Source: Cenococcum geophilum 1.58
Lineage: Eukaryota > Ascomycota > Dothideomycetes > Gloniales > Gloniaceae
NCBI GenBank assembly: GCA_001692895.1
Contig: KV748181.1
Coordinates: forward strand, 3,105,640-3,169,639
DNA: 64,000 nt
Direction: 5' to 3'
The translations under genes and the position numbers were made by a program. Below the pieces are notes generated by a model, which saw nothing but the letters and a program-made list of their open reading frames with translations, ran no database searches and was not told the origin of the DNA. Below, in pieces: positions 46,301 to 57,957 of this stretch; position 1 is the first letter of the stretch; every line of letters starts with the position of its first letter.

Positions 46301-49300
46301 CTTTAATATTAACCTAACCTATAATCTAATTAATCCTTAAATTATATTCCTATAACTAAGGCATGCCTAATACTGCCTTATCCTATCCTAACGGTAGGAT
46401 ATTAAAAGACATCTCAATTTGTCTTCCTTTAATAGTTATCTAAATAGGTCCTGTTTTAAGNTTAATAATCCCTCCTCTATAGGCTATTAGATTCCCTAAA
46501 ATCGTAACTAATAGGTAAGGCTCCTCCTTTTATCTGTAAGGTAGTCCCATTCTCTTAACTGCTATTAGTAAGATATAGTTTCTCGTTACCCCACTATCTA
46601 TTAGCGCTTTAAACTGTTAATCTTACTACTTAACTTATAAATTTAGGTATCGTCCTTAAATTCCTTTAAGGGTCTAAGGCTCTACTACTAGCTCCCTCTA
46701 ATCTTATAGGCCTCTACTTTTCCTAACTATTAGCTACTTAATCCTTATACACTTAGCTCGCTCTTCGGCCAATACCTAGTTCGCTTTTTATCTTTAATAT
46801 ACTATAAACACATGTTTTCTGGGCATTCCTACCACTATTATCCGTCTAAGTATTCTTCTATAAGGAATCTTCCTAGTTAAAGTATTAAGCTTCCTTCCTC
46901 TTAAACCTCTGCTAGATGCCATCTATGTATATATTTAGTATTCCTATACTACCGCTCGTCTATTATCCAGTATATCCTTATAGGGTATTTCCAATTCTTT
47001 TCTTTTAAATTCTTATATATCTCGCATATATCGTCTACGTACGCAATCTATAATAACGTATAGTATACTAGGTGCTTTAGGTTAACTCTTAACTTATCTT
47101 CATCCTTAAGTTTAAACCTTTATCGTGCTAATCTAAACGTTATAACTTCGTTCGTAGGTACTAAGATATATCTCTTATCTCTCTAGTCCTCTAATTGTTC
47201 CTTAAGATCCTTTAATATTATTATTAAGGCTCCTTTAATATGCGTTATAGCCTTTTCTATAATTAGGTGGTCCTAAATAACTTATTCATTTAACCATATA
47301 TAGAAATCTTCCTACTTATTATTATGCCTTTGCCTATACCACTTTTAGTACAGCTACTAGAGTGTATACGGCTTATCCGTAAGGAAGTATCTTCTTATTA
47401 TTATGTTATAATAGCCCTTAGTATGTTGTTCCTTAAACCTAGTTAGGATCCCTAGATCCTCTTTATCTTCTAGTTTAATAAGCTACTTAGCTTTTAGTGT
47501 GCCTACCCTAGGCCTATTAGTAATTCTTTATACTAGTACTCTATCCTTTATACGTCCCAATATGCTAAATCTCTTATCTAGTTTCTATTCTTGCTATATA
47601 ATAATTCTTTACCTAAATTCTTCTATAGTTTCTTTTGGTTTGCGTCTTATACTTTAATCCTTAAAGCCCTTTTACTTCTTAATCTTTATATTAACTTTTC
47701 GATCTTTAGTCCAAATAATATATTCTACTAGTAAATCTTCTAGGTCTATATATTCGTCTCCCAGTCTAATTACTATTTACGCTGCAGATTCTCTAATCTA
47801 TAAGGAAGCTCCTTGCCTCTTATCTATAGGTGTCCTAATTCGCACTCTAAATTCTTAACCCCTTTAGATTCTCAATCCTAAGCTTACTTCTATCTTAAGC
47901 TTTACTCCAGCCTTAGTCCAACTAGGCTTACTTAGTATTCTCATCTTATCTTAAGAGTCTTAAATCTCACTTATCTCGTCTTAAGAATCTTATGCCTTTA
48001 GGAAACTTCGTCCTAAGCTTATTCGTATATTACTAAACTAAGCCGTTACTCTGCTCTATTGGTTATTATCTATTATAGGTCCTTAAGCTTACCTTATCTC
48101 GTCTTAAGAATCTTAGTTATCTTATATCTCGTCCTAAGAATCTTAAGCTTTTAGCCTTTTGCCTTTATTAAGTGCCAAAGTAGTTTACTGCCCTACTTCT
48201 CTTGCGTCTTATAAAGCGATAGATATCGTATCTAGTGGGGTCTTAATCCCTACTAATGTTCCCTATTCTGTAGTGGAATTATCCTCTACCTCTAGTATAA
48301 CATCTCTAATGGCTGCGTATTCCTAGTAAACCGCTCTTATTACCTTATCATCACGGAATGTTTCGCCTATATTAAATTTATTATCCTTAATATCCAATCT
48401 ACAAACTGGTTCGTTAGTTCCTCTATATCCTATAGATGCTAGCTCTTATAGCTAATAGCTTGCGCTATACTTAGCGTCCTTATAAATCCGGCATGCGTTA
48501 TTATAATAAAACGCGAAACTTTTAATTAAACACTCTTTTATTCCTCGCAGTATATTATTATCCCTCTATACGTATATATCGTCTACTAGTCTTATACCTT
48601 TTACTATATAATAACTCTACCTACTTCTATAGTCTCTAATATAATAACCTTATTTTCCGCAATTTATATAAGCTCCTTCTTTAAACCATTTTTCTTACTA
48701 TAGAGTCCGCCTAAATGTCTTCTGCTATTAAGATCCCTAGTTTGGCCTCTACTCCTTAGACCTTCAATTACTTAATCCTTGTCCTCTAGGTTTCCATAGT
48801 TATTTACTCCATCTCTTATAGGCTTCTTTAGTACTACTTAGGTCCATTAGCTCTGCGCTATACTATAGTTTCTAACTTAGCTTTTATTATTACATACTCT
48901 GCGCCTTATATAACTATAAAACTCTATCTTAGCCTCTCCTAGCCTGTTCCCTTTGGTAGATCTAATTATTAATCTTAATTGCTTAATCTATTAGTTCCCT
49001 TAGGGTGTCCGCATCTTCTATTAGGATAATCGCGTCCTAGACTTTAGCCTTAAGTCTTTGTTTATACTATGCCATAAGCGCCCTATTATTCTACTTTACT
49101 TACATTACTAACGTCTAGAACTGCGTTATATACTTAATTGCTAAGGTTTATTATATAATGTCTTAGAGTTTTCTTTCTACCGTGGTTACTGCCTCTGGGT
49201 CTCTAAATATTTACGTAAGTTGCTCTACAAATCCATTCTAGCTTAAGAACATAAACCGTACCTCTTAGTTAGTGGTCGTTATGCCGTTTACTTATATCTC

Positions 49301-49675
49301 TATAAGGTAAGGCTTAAACTATTTAAGTGCTCTTCCTATTAAGAATAGTCCTGTATAGGCTATTTGATCCATAGGCGTTACCAGCTTTACTCCTTCCTGT
49401 GCTACCTTAAAGTGCATTTATATAAGAAATCCTTTAAGCTTCGATCTCTTACCTAAATATCTTTTAATTAATAGTAACTTAACCTTTACTGCGCCTATCC
49501 CGTTAATCCTATTTTCCAATGTTATATTATTTTCTATTAACTAGTCAACTATCTCTTGTAGTTGCCCAACTGTTATAGGTTGCTGTAAGTTAGTATCTGC
49601 TATACTGGTGTCGTTACCTAACCTTAAAGTAGTTGCCGCCGTTAATAGCGTTGTGGTAGCTGCTTTTAGTGGCAT
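43360..49675 (-). pseudogene. gypsy C gag-pol with chromodomain, RIP-decayed
   Basis: Gag starts MPLKAATTTLLTAATTLRLG at 49675 and includes PITVGQLQEIVD, LLLIKRYLG and YTGLFLIGRALK-FKPYL. The protease near 46600 reads ALIDSGVTRNYI (active-site DSG kept). RT near 45650 reads EYLDEFIIVYLNNIIIYL, so YLDD has become YLNN. Integrase lies at about 44900-43750 and the chromodomain at 43650-43400 (minus strand YKVK-IGYTKTT in the gypsy A copy). TAA/TAG stops are frequent. Confidence 0.85.
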
Positions 49676-49720
49676 GTTGTTTAACTTTCTATACTTATTA
49701 CTATAACTAGGTAGTAATTG

Positions 49721-50144
49721 TATAACGGAACCTTATAGCAAGAACTATAATGGGCTTGTTATTAGGCTAGGTATATAGGTAAAGTAAGTTAAAGATAACA
49801 ATATAATAATAACTAGTAGAGTAGTTGCCCAACAGATTAACTCTAATTATATTCTAAGAATTACTATAAGGAAGGAACTATCTAGGTAGGGACTAAGGGT
49901 CCTTAAATACACAACTGTACTCCTATAAAATCCTTCTTATACGTAATATACGTATGCTTTATTTACTCTGTCACGGATTATATAGATCCTATAGATTATA
50001 TAGATCATCCTACGTAACCTTAGTTACCATTACTCGTCACATAGCTCTATCGGCTCCATCCTAGACCATGCCTAAATCAACCAACTAGCTTCTTCCGACT
50101 CCTCTCCAAGTAGTCGTAACATTGTACTTAAAGCGTCCGTAATA
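49721..50144 (-). repeat. 5' LTR of gypsy C
   Basis: Plus-strand TATAACGGAACC...GCGTCCGTAATA, 424 bp. Followed directly by the ATAGA duplication. Confidence 0.9.
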
Positions 50145-50658
50145 ATAGACGTAAGATCGGCTCCCTACCTTTACTTTTCCTAACCTTTATTAACTTGCTT
50201 TCTTAGGTCTGCTATACTATATTATATAGTATAGTACGTAGTAGGTGGGAGGGGTCTTATAGTAGTCTATAAAGGCGGTTAGCGGGTCCGTACCAGTTTA
50301 TAAAAGGGTAAGAGGTTTTATAGCAGTCCGTAAAGGTAATTAATAGGTCTGTAATAGTTTGTAAAAGGGTAAGGGGTCTCTATAAGGGGTCTAAAAAGAG
50401 GTTGGGGGAGGTATAGTAGGAATAGGGGTTTAAGGTTTAAGGGTAGGGGTTCTATATAGGTCTATATTTGCGTCTATTATACTTCCGGTAAACTATACTA
50501 AGACTTAAATAAGTATATAGAGTTAGAGATAAGTTCGTAATCCCCGACTTCTGACCTTCTAGTAGGTTATACTAGGAGTTTAAACAGGTGGTTGCTGTCG
50601 AGTATCGCTTAGGGGGAGGTATTGAGTAATTGCTAATCTATGCGCGCTTACTGATTAG
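50145..50658 (-). pseudogene. copia piece 1: leader and gag N-terminus
   Basis: Between the copia 5' LTR and the gypsy C insertion. On the minus strand the end nearest gypsy C reads GADLTS in the frame that continues as IPNINNYIKFK in piece 2. The remainder (about 50200-50650) is untranslated leader. Related GGTCCGTAAY/GGTCTGTAAT and AGTTTATAAAAGGG units recur near 50285-50400. Confidence 0.65.
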
Positions 50659-50929
50659 TGTTTATATTAATTTAATAGCACGAGTAAGTTAGATCTAGGG
50701 GCACGAAATACGTATAGTATTATATACTCGTTTAGATAATAGTGACTGTCGATTATATAAAGCAGACTACGTAGTCTATATACTAATACGCCTCCCCCCT
50801 AATTAGTTAGTGCTTTAGAAGTGCACCAGACGCGTAAGTAGGTAGTTAGTGCACTAAATATGTAAACGCGTACTCGGCGTACCGAACGCGTAAGCACGCG
50901 GTTGGTATAACAGGTGCTGTAATTATATA
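50659..50929 (-). repeat. 5' LTR of the copia element
   Basis: Plus-strand TGTTTATATTAATTT...GTAATTATATA, 271 bp, partner of 23468-23738. Followed by ATAGC, the target duplication, and then piggyBac coding sequence. Confidence 0.86.
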
Positions 50930-50973
50930 ATAGCTATAGTATATACTAAATACCGTTCTATAGAGAGGATAAG
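50930..50973 (+). pseudogene. piggyBac transposase, segment 3 of 4 (first part of Cys-rich tail)
   Basis: Thirteen codons after the ATAGC duplication read YSIY-IPFYREDK. Together with TKYS at the end of segment 2 and C-LPYIKRLNSKE of segment 4 they form the Cys-rich tail typical of piggyBac transposases, a CxxC...C...C cross-brace, with Cys codons (TGT/TGC) turned to Tyr (TAT/TAC) by RIP. Gypsy D is inserted directly after GATAAG. Confidence 0.8.
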
Positions 50974-51205
50974 TATAACGGTGCTGGTGCGCGTTACCTG
51001 CCATATTTAACCAATCAGGATTTTCCATGCCCGGCATAGAAAATCGCTATTAGCTTGCTTACCACTAGCGCCTTGGCGGCCCTCGCGACATATCTACCTA
51101 CTGCCCCTAAACAATTCTCCTTCTTCTTCTTCTCCTTAGCTTAGTATCTTTACTAGATAGCAATCTACAAGCTTTAGTTTAGAGGCATTTATACAAGCCA
51201 TCACA
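50974..51205 (+). repeat. 5' LTR of gypsy D
   Basis: TATAACGGTGCTGG (TG to TA by RIP) to GCCATCACA. Palindrome at 51019-51045. Confidence 0.9.
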
Positions 51206-51446
51206 TTATACTAAGCTCTCCTTATACTGCCTAGGAAGGCCTTAATAATATCCTACCCCTAAAAAAGAGAAGATCTTCGTCTGCAACAACGCGTTAACGC
51301 GCTATACTTAGACATTAAAACAACTCTATACTGCCTGCGAAGGCCTTAATAATACCCTACTTTGTAAGCTAGATAGGACTAGACCTATACCCCCCGGAAT
51401 TAAAACCGAATTATATAATTTTAACGAACCCTAGGAAGATAATAAT

Positions 51447-54400
51447 GGCACCTAAAGCGAGCTTATTTAAAAGAGCTGCCCCAACCTAAGAAGAATACGA
51501 GATTTAATTAGGATCCGAAATTGAATATAACGATAATATTATAGACGTATATAAGCAGATTTGTGCCCTAACGGCTAATTAAAAGGCTAACTGTCTCTAA
51601 GCTTAAAGTATATAGGAGACCCTATAAGAGATCCTAGACAGCCTTATAGCTCTTTAAAGCAGCTTAGCTTCCCCTTCTAGAAGTCCTAGTTAACCTATCC
51701 ACTTAACTAAGAATAATATACTAGGGAGTATAGAAATGATAATAAAGCAATTAAAGTCCGTTAAGCTCCCTAACCCCCAACCACTATCTAACGGGATAGA
51801 CCCTACCTTTAAGAATTAGAGGATTTAAATATAAGGAAAGCTTCGCGTTAACCATAACTATTTCCTTTTTAAAGAAGCTAAGATGCTTTACCTCTTTAGT
51901 TAAACTACTAGGGACGCCTAAAAGCACCTCTAAGCTAAGTTTAAGGATAAGTTACCTATTCGGTTTATATCTGTTAATAAGATACTATAGCACCTAGCGG
52001 CTATCTACGTGAACCCAAACAAAGTACGCGACGCTAGGTACAATTATAATCGCCTAATAATAAGACTAAACTAATCCTTTACTAAGTTCTAGACCTAATT
52101 CCTATACCTAGCAAGCAAAGGCTAGGTCCCCCTTAAAAACTACCGATTGGACCTATATAACAAACTAACGGTTCAATTATAAAAGAAAATCGTAGTAGCC
52201 CTAGACGACCTACTAACCCACTAAAGACTTATAGCCTAATGTCTATTATTAGATTCAGAACTACGGCGAATTAATACTCGCACCAATCGGCAGAAGAAAT
52301 CCCATAGTAATTAAAAACCAATAATTATACCTACTAGGGCTAGCACTAGAAAACTAGTAGAAAGTACCCCTATACCTAAGGTAGGTATAACTGCCCTTTA
52401 GCGGGCCTCTCCCGATTAACTACGTGCTACGCCCCTAACTAATACCCACCGTAACACCCCAATCGACCCTACTATAGCTACATACTTTAACTGCAGAAAA
52501 GATAGACATTTTACCTCGTCTTGCCCGGAGCTAAAAGATATAAGCAATATTAAGGAGATAGAGGAAGGAGAAACGTCTAACAAGTTGGGAAAAGAAAAAC
52601 CCTAGGGAAAAACTCCCCCCTAGGGTACCCTATTAATCTCAAAGAAATTAATCTAAGTTAGTTAATAGGTGGAAAACACTTTACGGTTCCATATATAGTA
52701 TCTTAAAATATATATAAAGTTAATATAACTGCCCTTATTAACACTAGAGTAAATGGCTTTGCCTTTATAGATACTGCCTATATAACTAATATTGCTAGGT
52801 TCCTAAATATAAAAGCCACCTAGCTAGAGAAGCCTATTTAAGTAAAAGGCTATAACGGCCAAGCCGGTAAGCCAGTTACCTACATATTAAAGTTATATAT
52901 TTCTCTTAATAGACAACGCCTATATGGTATACCCTTCCATATTCTAGACCTAGGTTCCTATAATATAATCCTTAATTAGAAATAAATATCCTATTTTAAT
53001 ATCTAGCTAAACGTATAATAAAGGCAGCTTATTTAGCCGAAGGATAGACCAAAATTACCCTCCTTTATTAAAGAGATCCAAACTAACCGTAGGACATTAG
53101 CCGCAGAGGCGGATCCTACCTATAAGTAGGATATCAGGGACCGGGACCTAGCTTTTATATAGGAAGATGCCTATTACGAAGCTAGTAAGAACCCTATGCC
53201 AACAAAGATACTCTCCCGCAGTGCTACGGTTAAAGAGGACTCTACATATAGAAGCGAAATAGATAGTAATATAGAAGTCATCTAAGTTACGGAGATTTAA
53301 CCTATATAGAAGAGGACCTACTAATAAAATGCAAGAGATAGCCTCTGAAAGATGTAGTAGGAGCTAAAGGGAGGAATGAGAAGGTTAATACCCTAAAAGC
53401 CTTGGAAATTACATACACCCCTACTATCGCGTGACCCCCCTACGTTGAATTTCGCGGCTATTAGTGCTATAGGGTTCCACTTTAATATATACTAGAAGGA
53501 CGATAAGGTTTTTATAACTAGCTTATACAAAATTAACCGGATTATTAATAAGAAGGAAGAAGGGCTAGCTAAGGAAAGTAATAAGGAGCTGGTTAAGCGC
53601 CTCCTTCCTATCTACCTCTTAAGCCATAGAGACGCGTTCTTAAAAGCAGCTTTAGATATACTACCCCCCTACTAAACATATAATTATAAGATTTAATTAG
53701 AAGCTAATAACTCGCTAGGATATAGCCCCCTTTACTAATAATTAACGGACAAGCTAAAGGCAATAAAGTAGTACTTAATTAATAACCTTAATAAAGGGTT
53801 TATCGAGCCTAGCTAAGCCCCTTTTACTTCCCCTATCCTGTTTATAAAAAAGCCTAGTAAAGGCCTTTATTTTTATATTAACTATTAAAAGCTAAACGCT
53901 ATTACTTAAAAGGATCGGCATCCTATTCCTTTAATTAACAAGACCCTTACACATCTAAGCTAGGCAAAGATCTTTACTAAACTTAATATCCGCCAAGCTT
54001 TCCACCAAATTAGGATAGACCCTATATCTAAAGATTTAATAACGTTCTATACACATTATAGGTCCTATAAATATAAAGTTCTTCCTTTTAGGTTAATAAA
54101 TGGGCTGGCTATATACCAAAGGTACATAAACGATGTCCTTTTTAACTACCTTAATGAGTTCTATACGGTATACCTAGATAACATCCTTATATACTTAGAC
54201 GACAAACTTAAGTATAAAGTTTATATTAAGAAGGTCCTAGAGAGATTATAAAACGCGGGCTTATAAGTTAATATTAAGAAATATAAATTTAGAGTAAAAC
54301 GTATAAAGTACCTTAGGTTTATTATAAGTATAAATAGGATTAAAGTTAACCCTAAGAAGGTTAAAGTAATCCATAGCTAGAAGCCCCCTTATACTATAAA

Positions 54401-56660
54401 GGGGATCTAGTTCTTCCTTAGCTTTTATAATTTCTATTACCAGTTTATCCGTAACTATAGAGTTATAGTAAAGCCTCTTATATAACTTACCCGGAAAGAT
54501 ACGCCTTTTATATTTAATAATAACTGCATAGAGGCCTTTAGAGAGTTAAAGGATTGGCTTATCTCTTCTCTAATCCTATATTATTATAACCCGGATTTTA
54601 AATTAATACTAAAAACGGACGCTTCTAACGAAGTTATAGCGGGAGTCCTATTACAGTTATATCCGGACGGCAAATAGTACCCTATTACTTTTTTTTTTTA
54701 AAGATAATAGACCTGGCTAAGTATAACTATAAAGTATATAATAAAGAAATACTAGCTATTATTTAATTATTGTCCTAATAGCGCGCGGAGCTTAAAGGCA
54801 CGAACTCTCAGATTAAGGTCTATACTAATTATAAAGCCTTAGAGTATTTTATAATAATAAAGCAGCTTACTAGCCAATAGGCTTAATAGGCTAAAATACT
54901 CTCTTAATTCTTCTTTACGATTATATACCGCCTAGGTATATAAAACTTTAAGGCTAATGCTTTAACCTAGAGAGAATAGGATATAGGCCCCTAAGATAAG
55001 CTAAAGGCGCAATATTAAACACGCGCCCTCCTCTATCCTAAACAGCTTAACCTATATATCCTTAAGGAACTAAGCTCCAAAGAGAATAAGCTAGCACTTA
55101 TAGAAAGAGAGTTCTTAGATAAGCTAATAGGATTAATTAACCGTATCTTAACCGCAAACCGCACGGTTAAATCTTTAAAGGCCCTCCGCGACTAGGCCTT
55201 AAAAGGTAACCCTAATTTAGAAATAGAAGAAGGACTACTCTTATACTAAAAACGGCTTATAGTTCCGGATATTAATAACCTACGGACAGAGCTAATCCGT
55301 AAGGCCCACTGTTAAGTCTTAATAGCGCACCCTAGTTAGAATAAGACCCACTAACTACTAGCGCTCCGTTACTATTAGTAAGGACTCCTATCTAATATAA
55401 AACAATTTATTAAAAACTGCTACGCCTATAAACGCGCGGATGCCCCTAGGGATTAAACTCCTGGGTAGTTACGTCCATTGCCGGTTCCAGAACACCCTTA
55501 GTAATATATTATAATAAACTTTAAGTCGTTTCCAAAGGACGCCCACGGCTATAACGCGGCCTTTATAGTAATCGACTGACTATATAAGCAATCCGTCTCC
55601 CTCCCTTACTTTAAGACCACAACTATAAAGAATATAGCTCGCCTTTACGTCGACAATATCTATCAATTCTACGGCGCTTCTAAATTAATTATCTCTAACT
55701 ATGGTCCCTAGTTTATATTGGACTTCTAGAATAAATTCTGCCGTATCCTTAGGATTAAGATTAAGCTCTCTACTATATTCTACCCTTAGACTAACGGCCA
55801 AACTAAGATTATAAACCAGTACCTTAACTAGCAACTACGTCCCTTTATAAACTACTATTAGGATAACTAGTTAGAATTACTACCTATAATAGACTACGCG
55901 CAGCTTATACTCCCCCATAATAGTATAGGGATGTTGCTATTTAAACTGCTTAACAGATACGCACCACGAACGTCCTTTAATTAGGATAGGCCTACCGAAC
56001 CTACTACGGCTCGCGAACGCCTTAGCTATAAAGAGGCCCAGGCATTTGCCGAGAGAATATACGGGGCCTAGGAGACTACTTAAAGAATTATAAAAAAGGC
56101 GCAAGAGAAAAAAGAGGCCGACGTGAATTAGTATTATCGCGAAGTAGACTTCTAAGTAGGAGATAAGGTATAGGTGTTAATAAAGAACTAAAAAACCCAG
56201 AGGCCAAGCCGCAAGTTAGACCACTAAATAGCTGGTCTATATAAGATTTTAGAGAAGGTAGGACACTTCTTTAGGGTTAAACTACCAGATTTAATGAAGA
56301 TCTACCCTATTTTCTCCCTAGACTAATTATAAAAGGCTGCAAACGACCTACTACCTAAACAGTATAACGACCCTCCGCCGCTAATTTAGATTACAGAGAA
56401 TAAGGAATAGGAAGTTAAAGAAATCCTAGCAGTTAAGAAGGTCCGTAGTGTCTTAAAATACCATATAAGCTAGGCTGGCCATAATAAGGACCCAAAATGG
56501 TATCCTACATCTAATTTTAAGTACTCCCCCTATAAACTATAAGACTTCCACCTAGCCTATCTAAACCTCCCCGGACCACCAAGCAAGTTAGATAGCTGGA
56601 TTAAATGCTAGGAAGAAGGGTTAGATAATTATAATAATCTAGACGATAATAAGGAACTTG
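51447..56660 (+). pseudogene. gypsy D gag-pol, RIP-decayed
   Basis: Gag begins MAPKASLFKRAAPT. A decayed CCHC knuckle near 52490 reads YFNCRKDRHFTSSC (first Cys to Tyr). Protease-like GFAFIDTAYITNIARFL near 52745. RT: GLYFYINY-KLNAIT, TKLNIRQAFHQIRIDP and YTVYLDNILIYLDD, i.e. YLDD changed to YLDN. RNase H: LILKTDASNEVIAGVLLQ near 54605. Integrase: zinc-binding HC-VLIAHPS, FIVID near 55565, ISNYGP-FILDF (D to N) and NGQTKIINQYLN (E to K) near 55795. Two catalytic acidic residues of the DDE triad are therefore altered in addition to the stops. No chromodomain recognised. Confidence 0.88.
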
Positions 56661-56701
56661 GATAACGCCTAAGGGCAGGCTTTTTTAAGAGGGGGGGGTG
56701 A

Positions 56702-56936
56702 TGTAACGGTGCTGGTGCACGTTACCTACTATATTTAACCAATCAGGATTTTCCATGCCCGGTATGGAAAATCGCTATTAGCTCGCTTACCACTAGCGCC
56801 TTAGCGGCCCTCGCGATATGTCTACCTACTGCCCCTAAACAATTCTCCTTCTTCTTCTTCTTCTCCTTAGCTTAGTATCTTTACTAGATAGTAATCTATA
56901 AGCTTCGGTTTAGAGGCATTTATATAAGCCGTCACA
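56702..56936 (+). repeat. 3' LTR of gypsy D
   Basis: TGTAACGGTGCTGG to GCCGTCACA. Palindrome at 56747-56773. It retains the TG start lost in the 5' LTR. Confidence 0.91.
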
Positions 56937-56983
56937 ATAAGTGCTAGCTACCTTATATTAAGCGACTTAACTCTAAAGAATAA
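56937..56983 (+). pseudogene. piggyBac transposase, segment 4 of 4 (C-terminus)
   Basis: After the ATAAG duplication, fourteen codons read C-LPYIKRLNSKE then TAA at 56981-56983, completing the Cys-rich tail of the transposase begun at 17591. Immediately downstream is AT-rich DNA with TTAATTAA near 57011. I could not define the element's inverted terminal repeat. Confidence 0.8.
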
Positions 56984-57759
56984 GCTATATATATATATTT
57001 ATATAAGAATTAATTAATATTACCAGCTTCGTATTTCTAATTACGATGATTTTAATGCATTAATTTGATTAGCCGATCCTTATTAATAATAAATGGATAA
57101 ATTCCGGCGGGTTAAAGGATAAGGATTACTAAAAGCCTACTAATAACTACCTAAACTAATCTATAGATTTTTATATAACTTTATATCTAAGCCTTTATAC
57201 CGTTAAGAAAACGGAAAGTAGCGCATAAAATTTAGTTTCGCTAAAAGTAATTTTAGGGCCTAGGGCTAGCTTTCTGCTATATTAGCTAACCCCCTAGAGC
57301 TATACGCTAGCTTATAGCTATAAAATAAATATTGTTACTATTATTGCATTTATTGCTATTAGAGCATTAAAATCTTAAAGGCCTTTTAGTAGGCTTTAAG
57401 TAGGCTCTAAGTAGGCTCCTAATAGGACTTTAATTTTCCTAAGTACTATTAGGTCCCCGCTATATTCCCAATAACCTCTATATATACCTTTACATACCCT
57501 TTATATACCTAAATGCTACCTTTACCCTTCCTTATATCCTCCCTACTTAGGGAGGTACCGGAATAGTAGCTAAAGGACTATAACTAGAACTAGACGACCG
57601 TCGCTAAAACTAAACAACCGTCATTAAAACTAGATGATAATTGTTTAAATAACTAGCTAGTAAACACTATAATCGATTTAATTAATCGATTAAATTAAAC
57701 TAGAGCCTTAATATCAGCCCACTACTAAATTAAATTAAATTAGATACTATAGAGATATA

Positions 57760-57957
57760 TAAATAGTAGGTATAGATAGGTATATATATAGGTAGGTATA
57801 GATAGGTAGGTATAGATAGGTAGGTATAGGTAGGCAGGTAGGTAAGTAAGTAAGTAGATAGATAGGCAGGTAGGCGGGCGGGTAGGTAGGTAGGTAAGTA
57901 GGTAAGTAGGTATATAGGTAGGTAAGTAGATAGGTAAGTAGGTAGGTAGGTAAATGC
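57760..57957 (+). repeat. (GGTA)n-type microsatellite
   Basis: Interrupted TAGGTAGGTATAGATAGGTAGG-like tract with GGCAGG and GGTAAGTA variants, about 200 bp. Confidence 0.9.

Larger units (their letters stand above)
42177..50144 (-). mobile_element. Ty3/gypsy chromodomain element gypsy C, complete, RIP-decayed
   Basis: 8.0 kb with two 424-bp LTRs and a perfect 5-bp duplication ATAGA (42172-42176 and 50145-50149). Order on the minus strand: 5' LTR, gag from 49675, protease, RT, RNase H, integrase, chromodomain (to about 43370), an antisense ORF, polypurine tract GGAGGGAGATGG, 3' LTR. It is the same family as gypsy A at the left edge. It is inserted near the start of the copia gag. Confidence 0.9.
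23468..50929 (-). mobile_element. Ty1/copia retrotransposon split into four internal pieces by nested insertions
   Basis: Outer LTRs of 271 bp at 23468-23738 and 50659-50929, flanked by the 5-bp duplication ATAGC (23463-23467 and 50930-50934). Removing the three internal insertions leaves about 6.3 kb, a normal copia size, on the minus strand. The pieces are 50145-50658 (leader and gag start), 39345-42176 (gag, protease, integrase), 31554-32627 (integrase end, RT) and 23739-25060 (RT, RNase H, 3' region). Each junction restores a reading frame. All pieces carry dense TAA/TAG stops. The element sits in the piggyBac gene. Confidence 0.88.
50974..56936 (+). mobile_element. Ty3/gypsy element gypsy D, complete, RIP-decayed
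   Basis: 5.96 kb with LTRs of 232 and 235 bp and a perfect 5-bp duplication ATAAG (50969-50973 and 56937-56941). Gag starts at 51447 and pol runs to about 56660. The polypurine tract AAGAGGGGGGGGTGA precedes the 3' LTR. Both LTRs contain the 27-nt palindrome described in the findings. It is inserted in the last codons of the piggyBac gene. Confidence 0.92.

Noticed and set aside
17572..57020. TTAATTAA at both ends of the piggyBac gene as the TTAA target duplication
   Set aside because: It would leave almost no 5' untranslated region or terminal repeat, and TTAA is very common in RIPped DNA.
57760..57957. Possible telomere-like or CRISPR-like repeat
   Set aside because: The unit is GGTA rather than TTAGGG, and there are no unique spacers of constant size.
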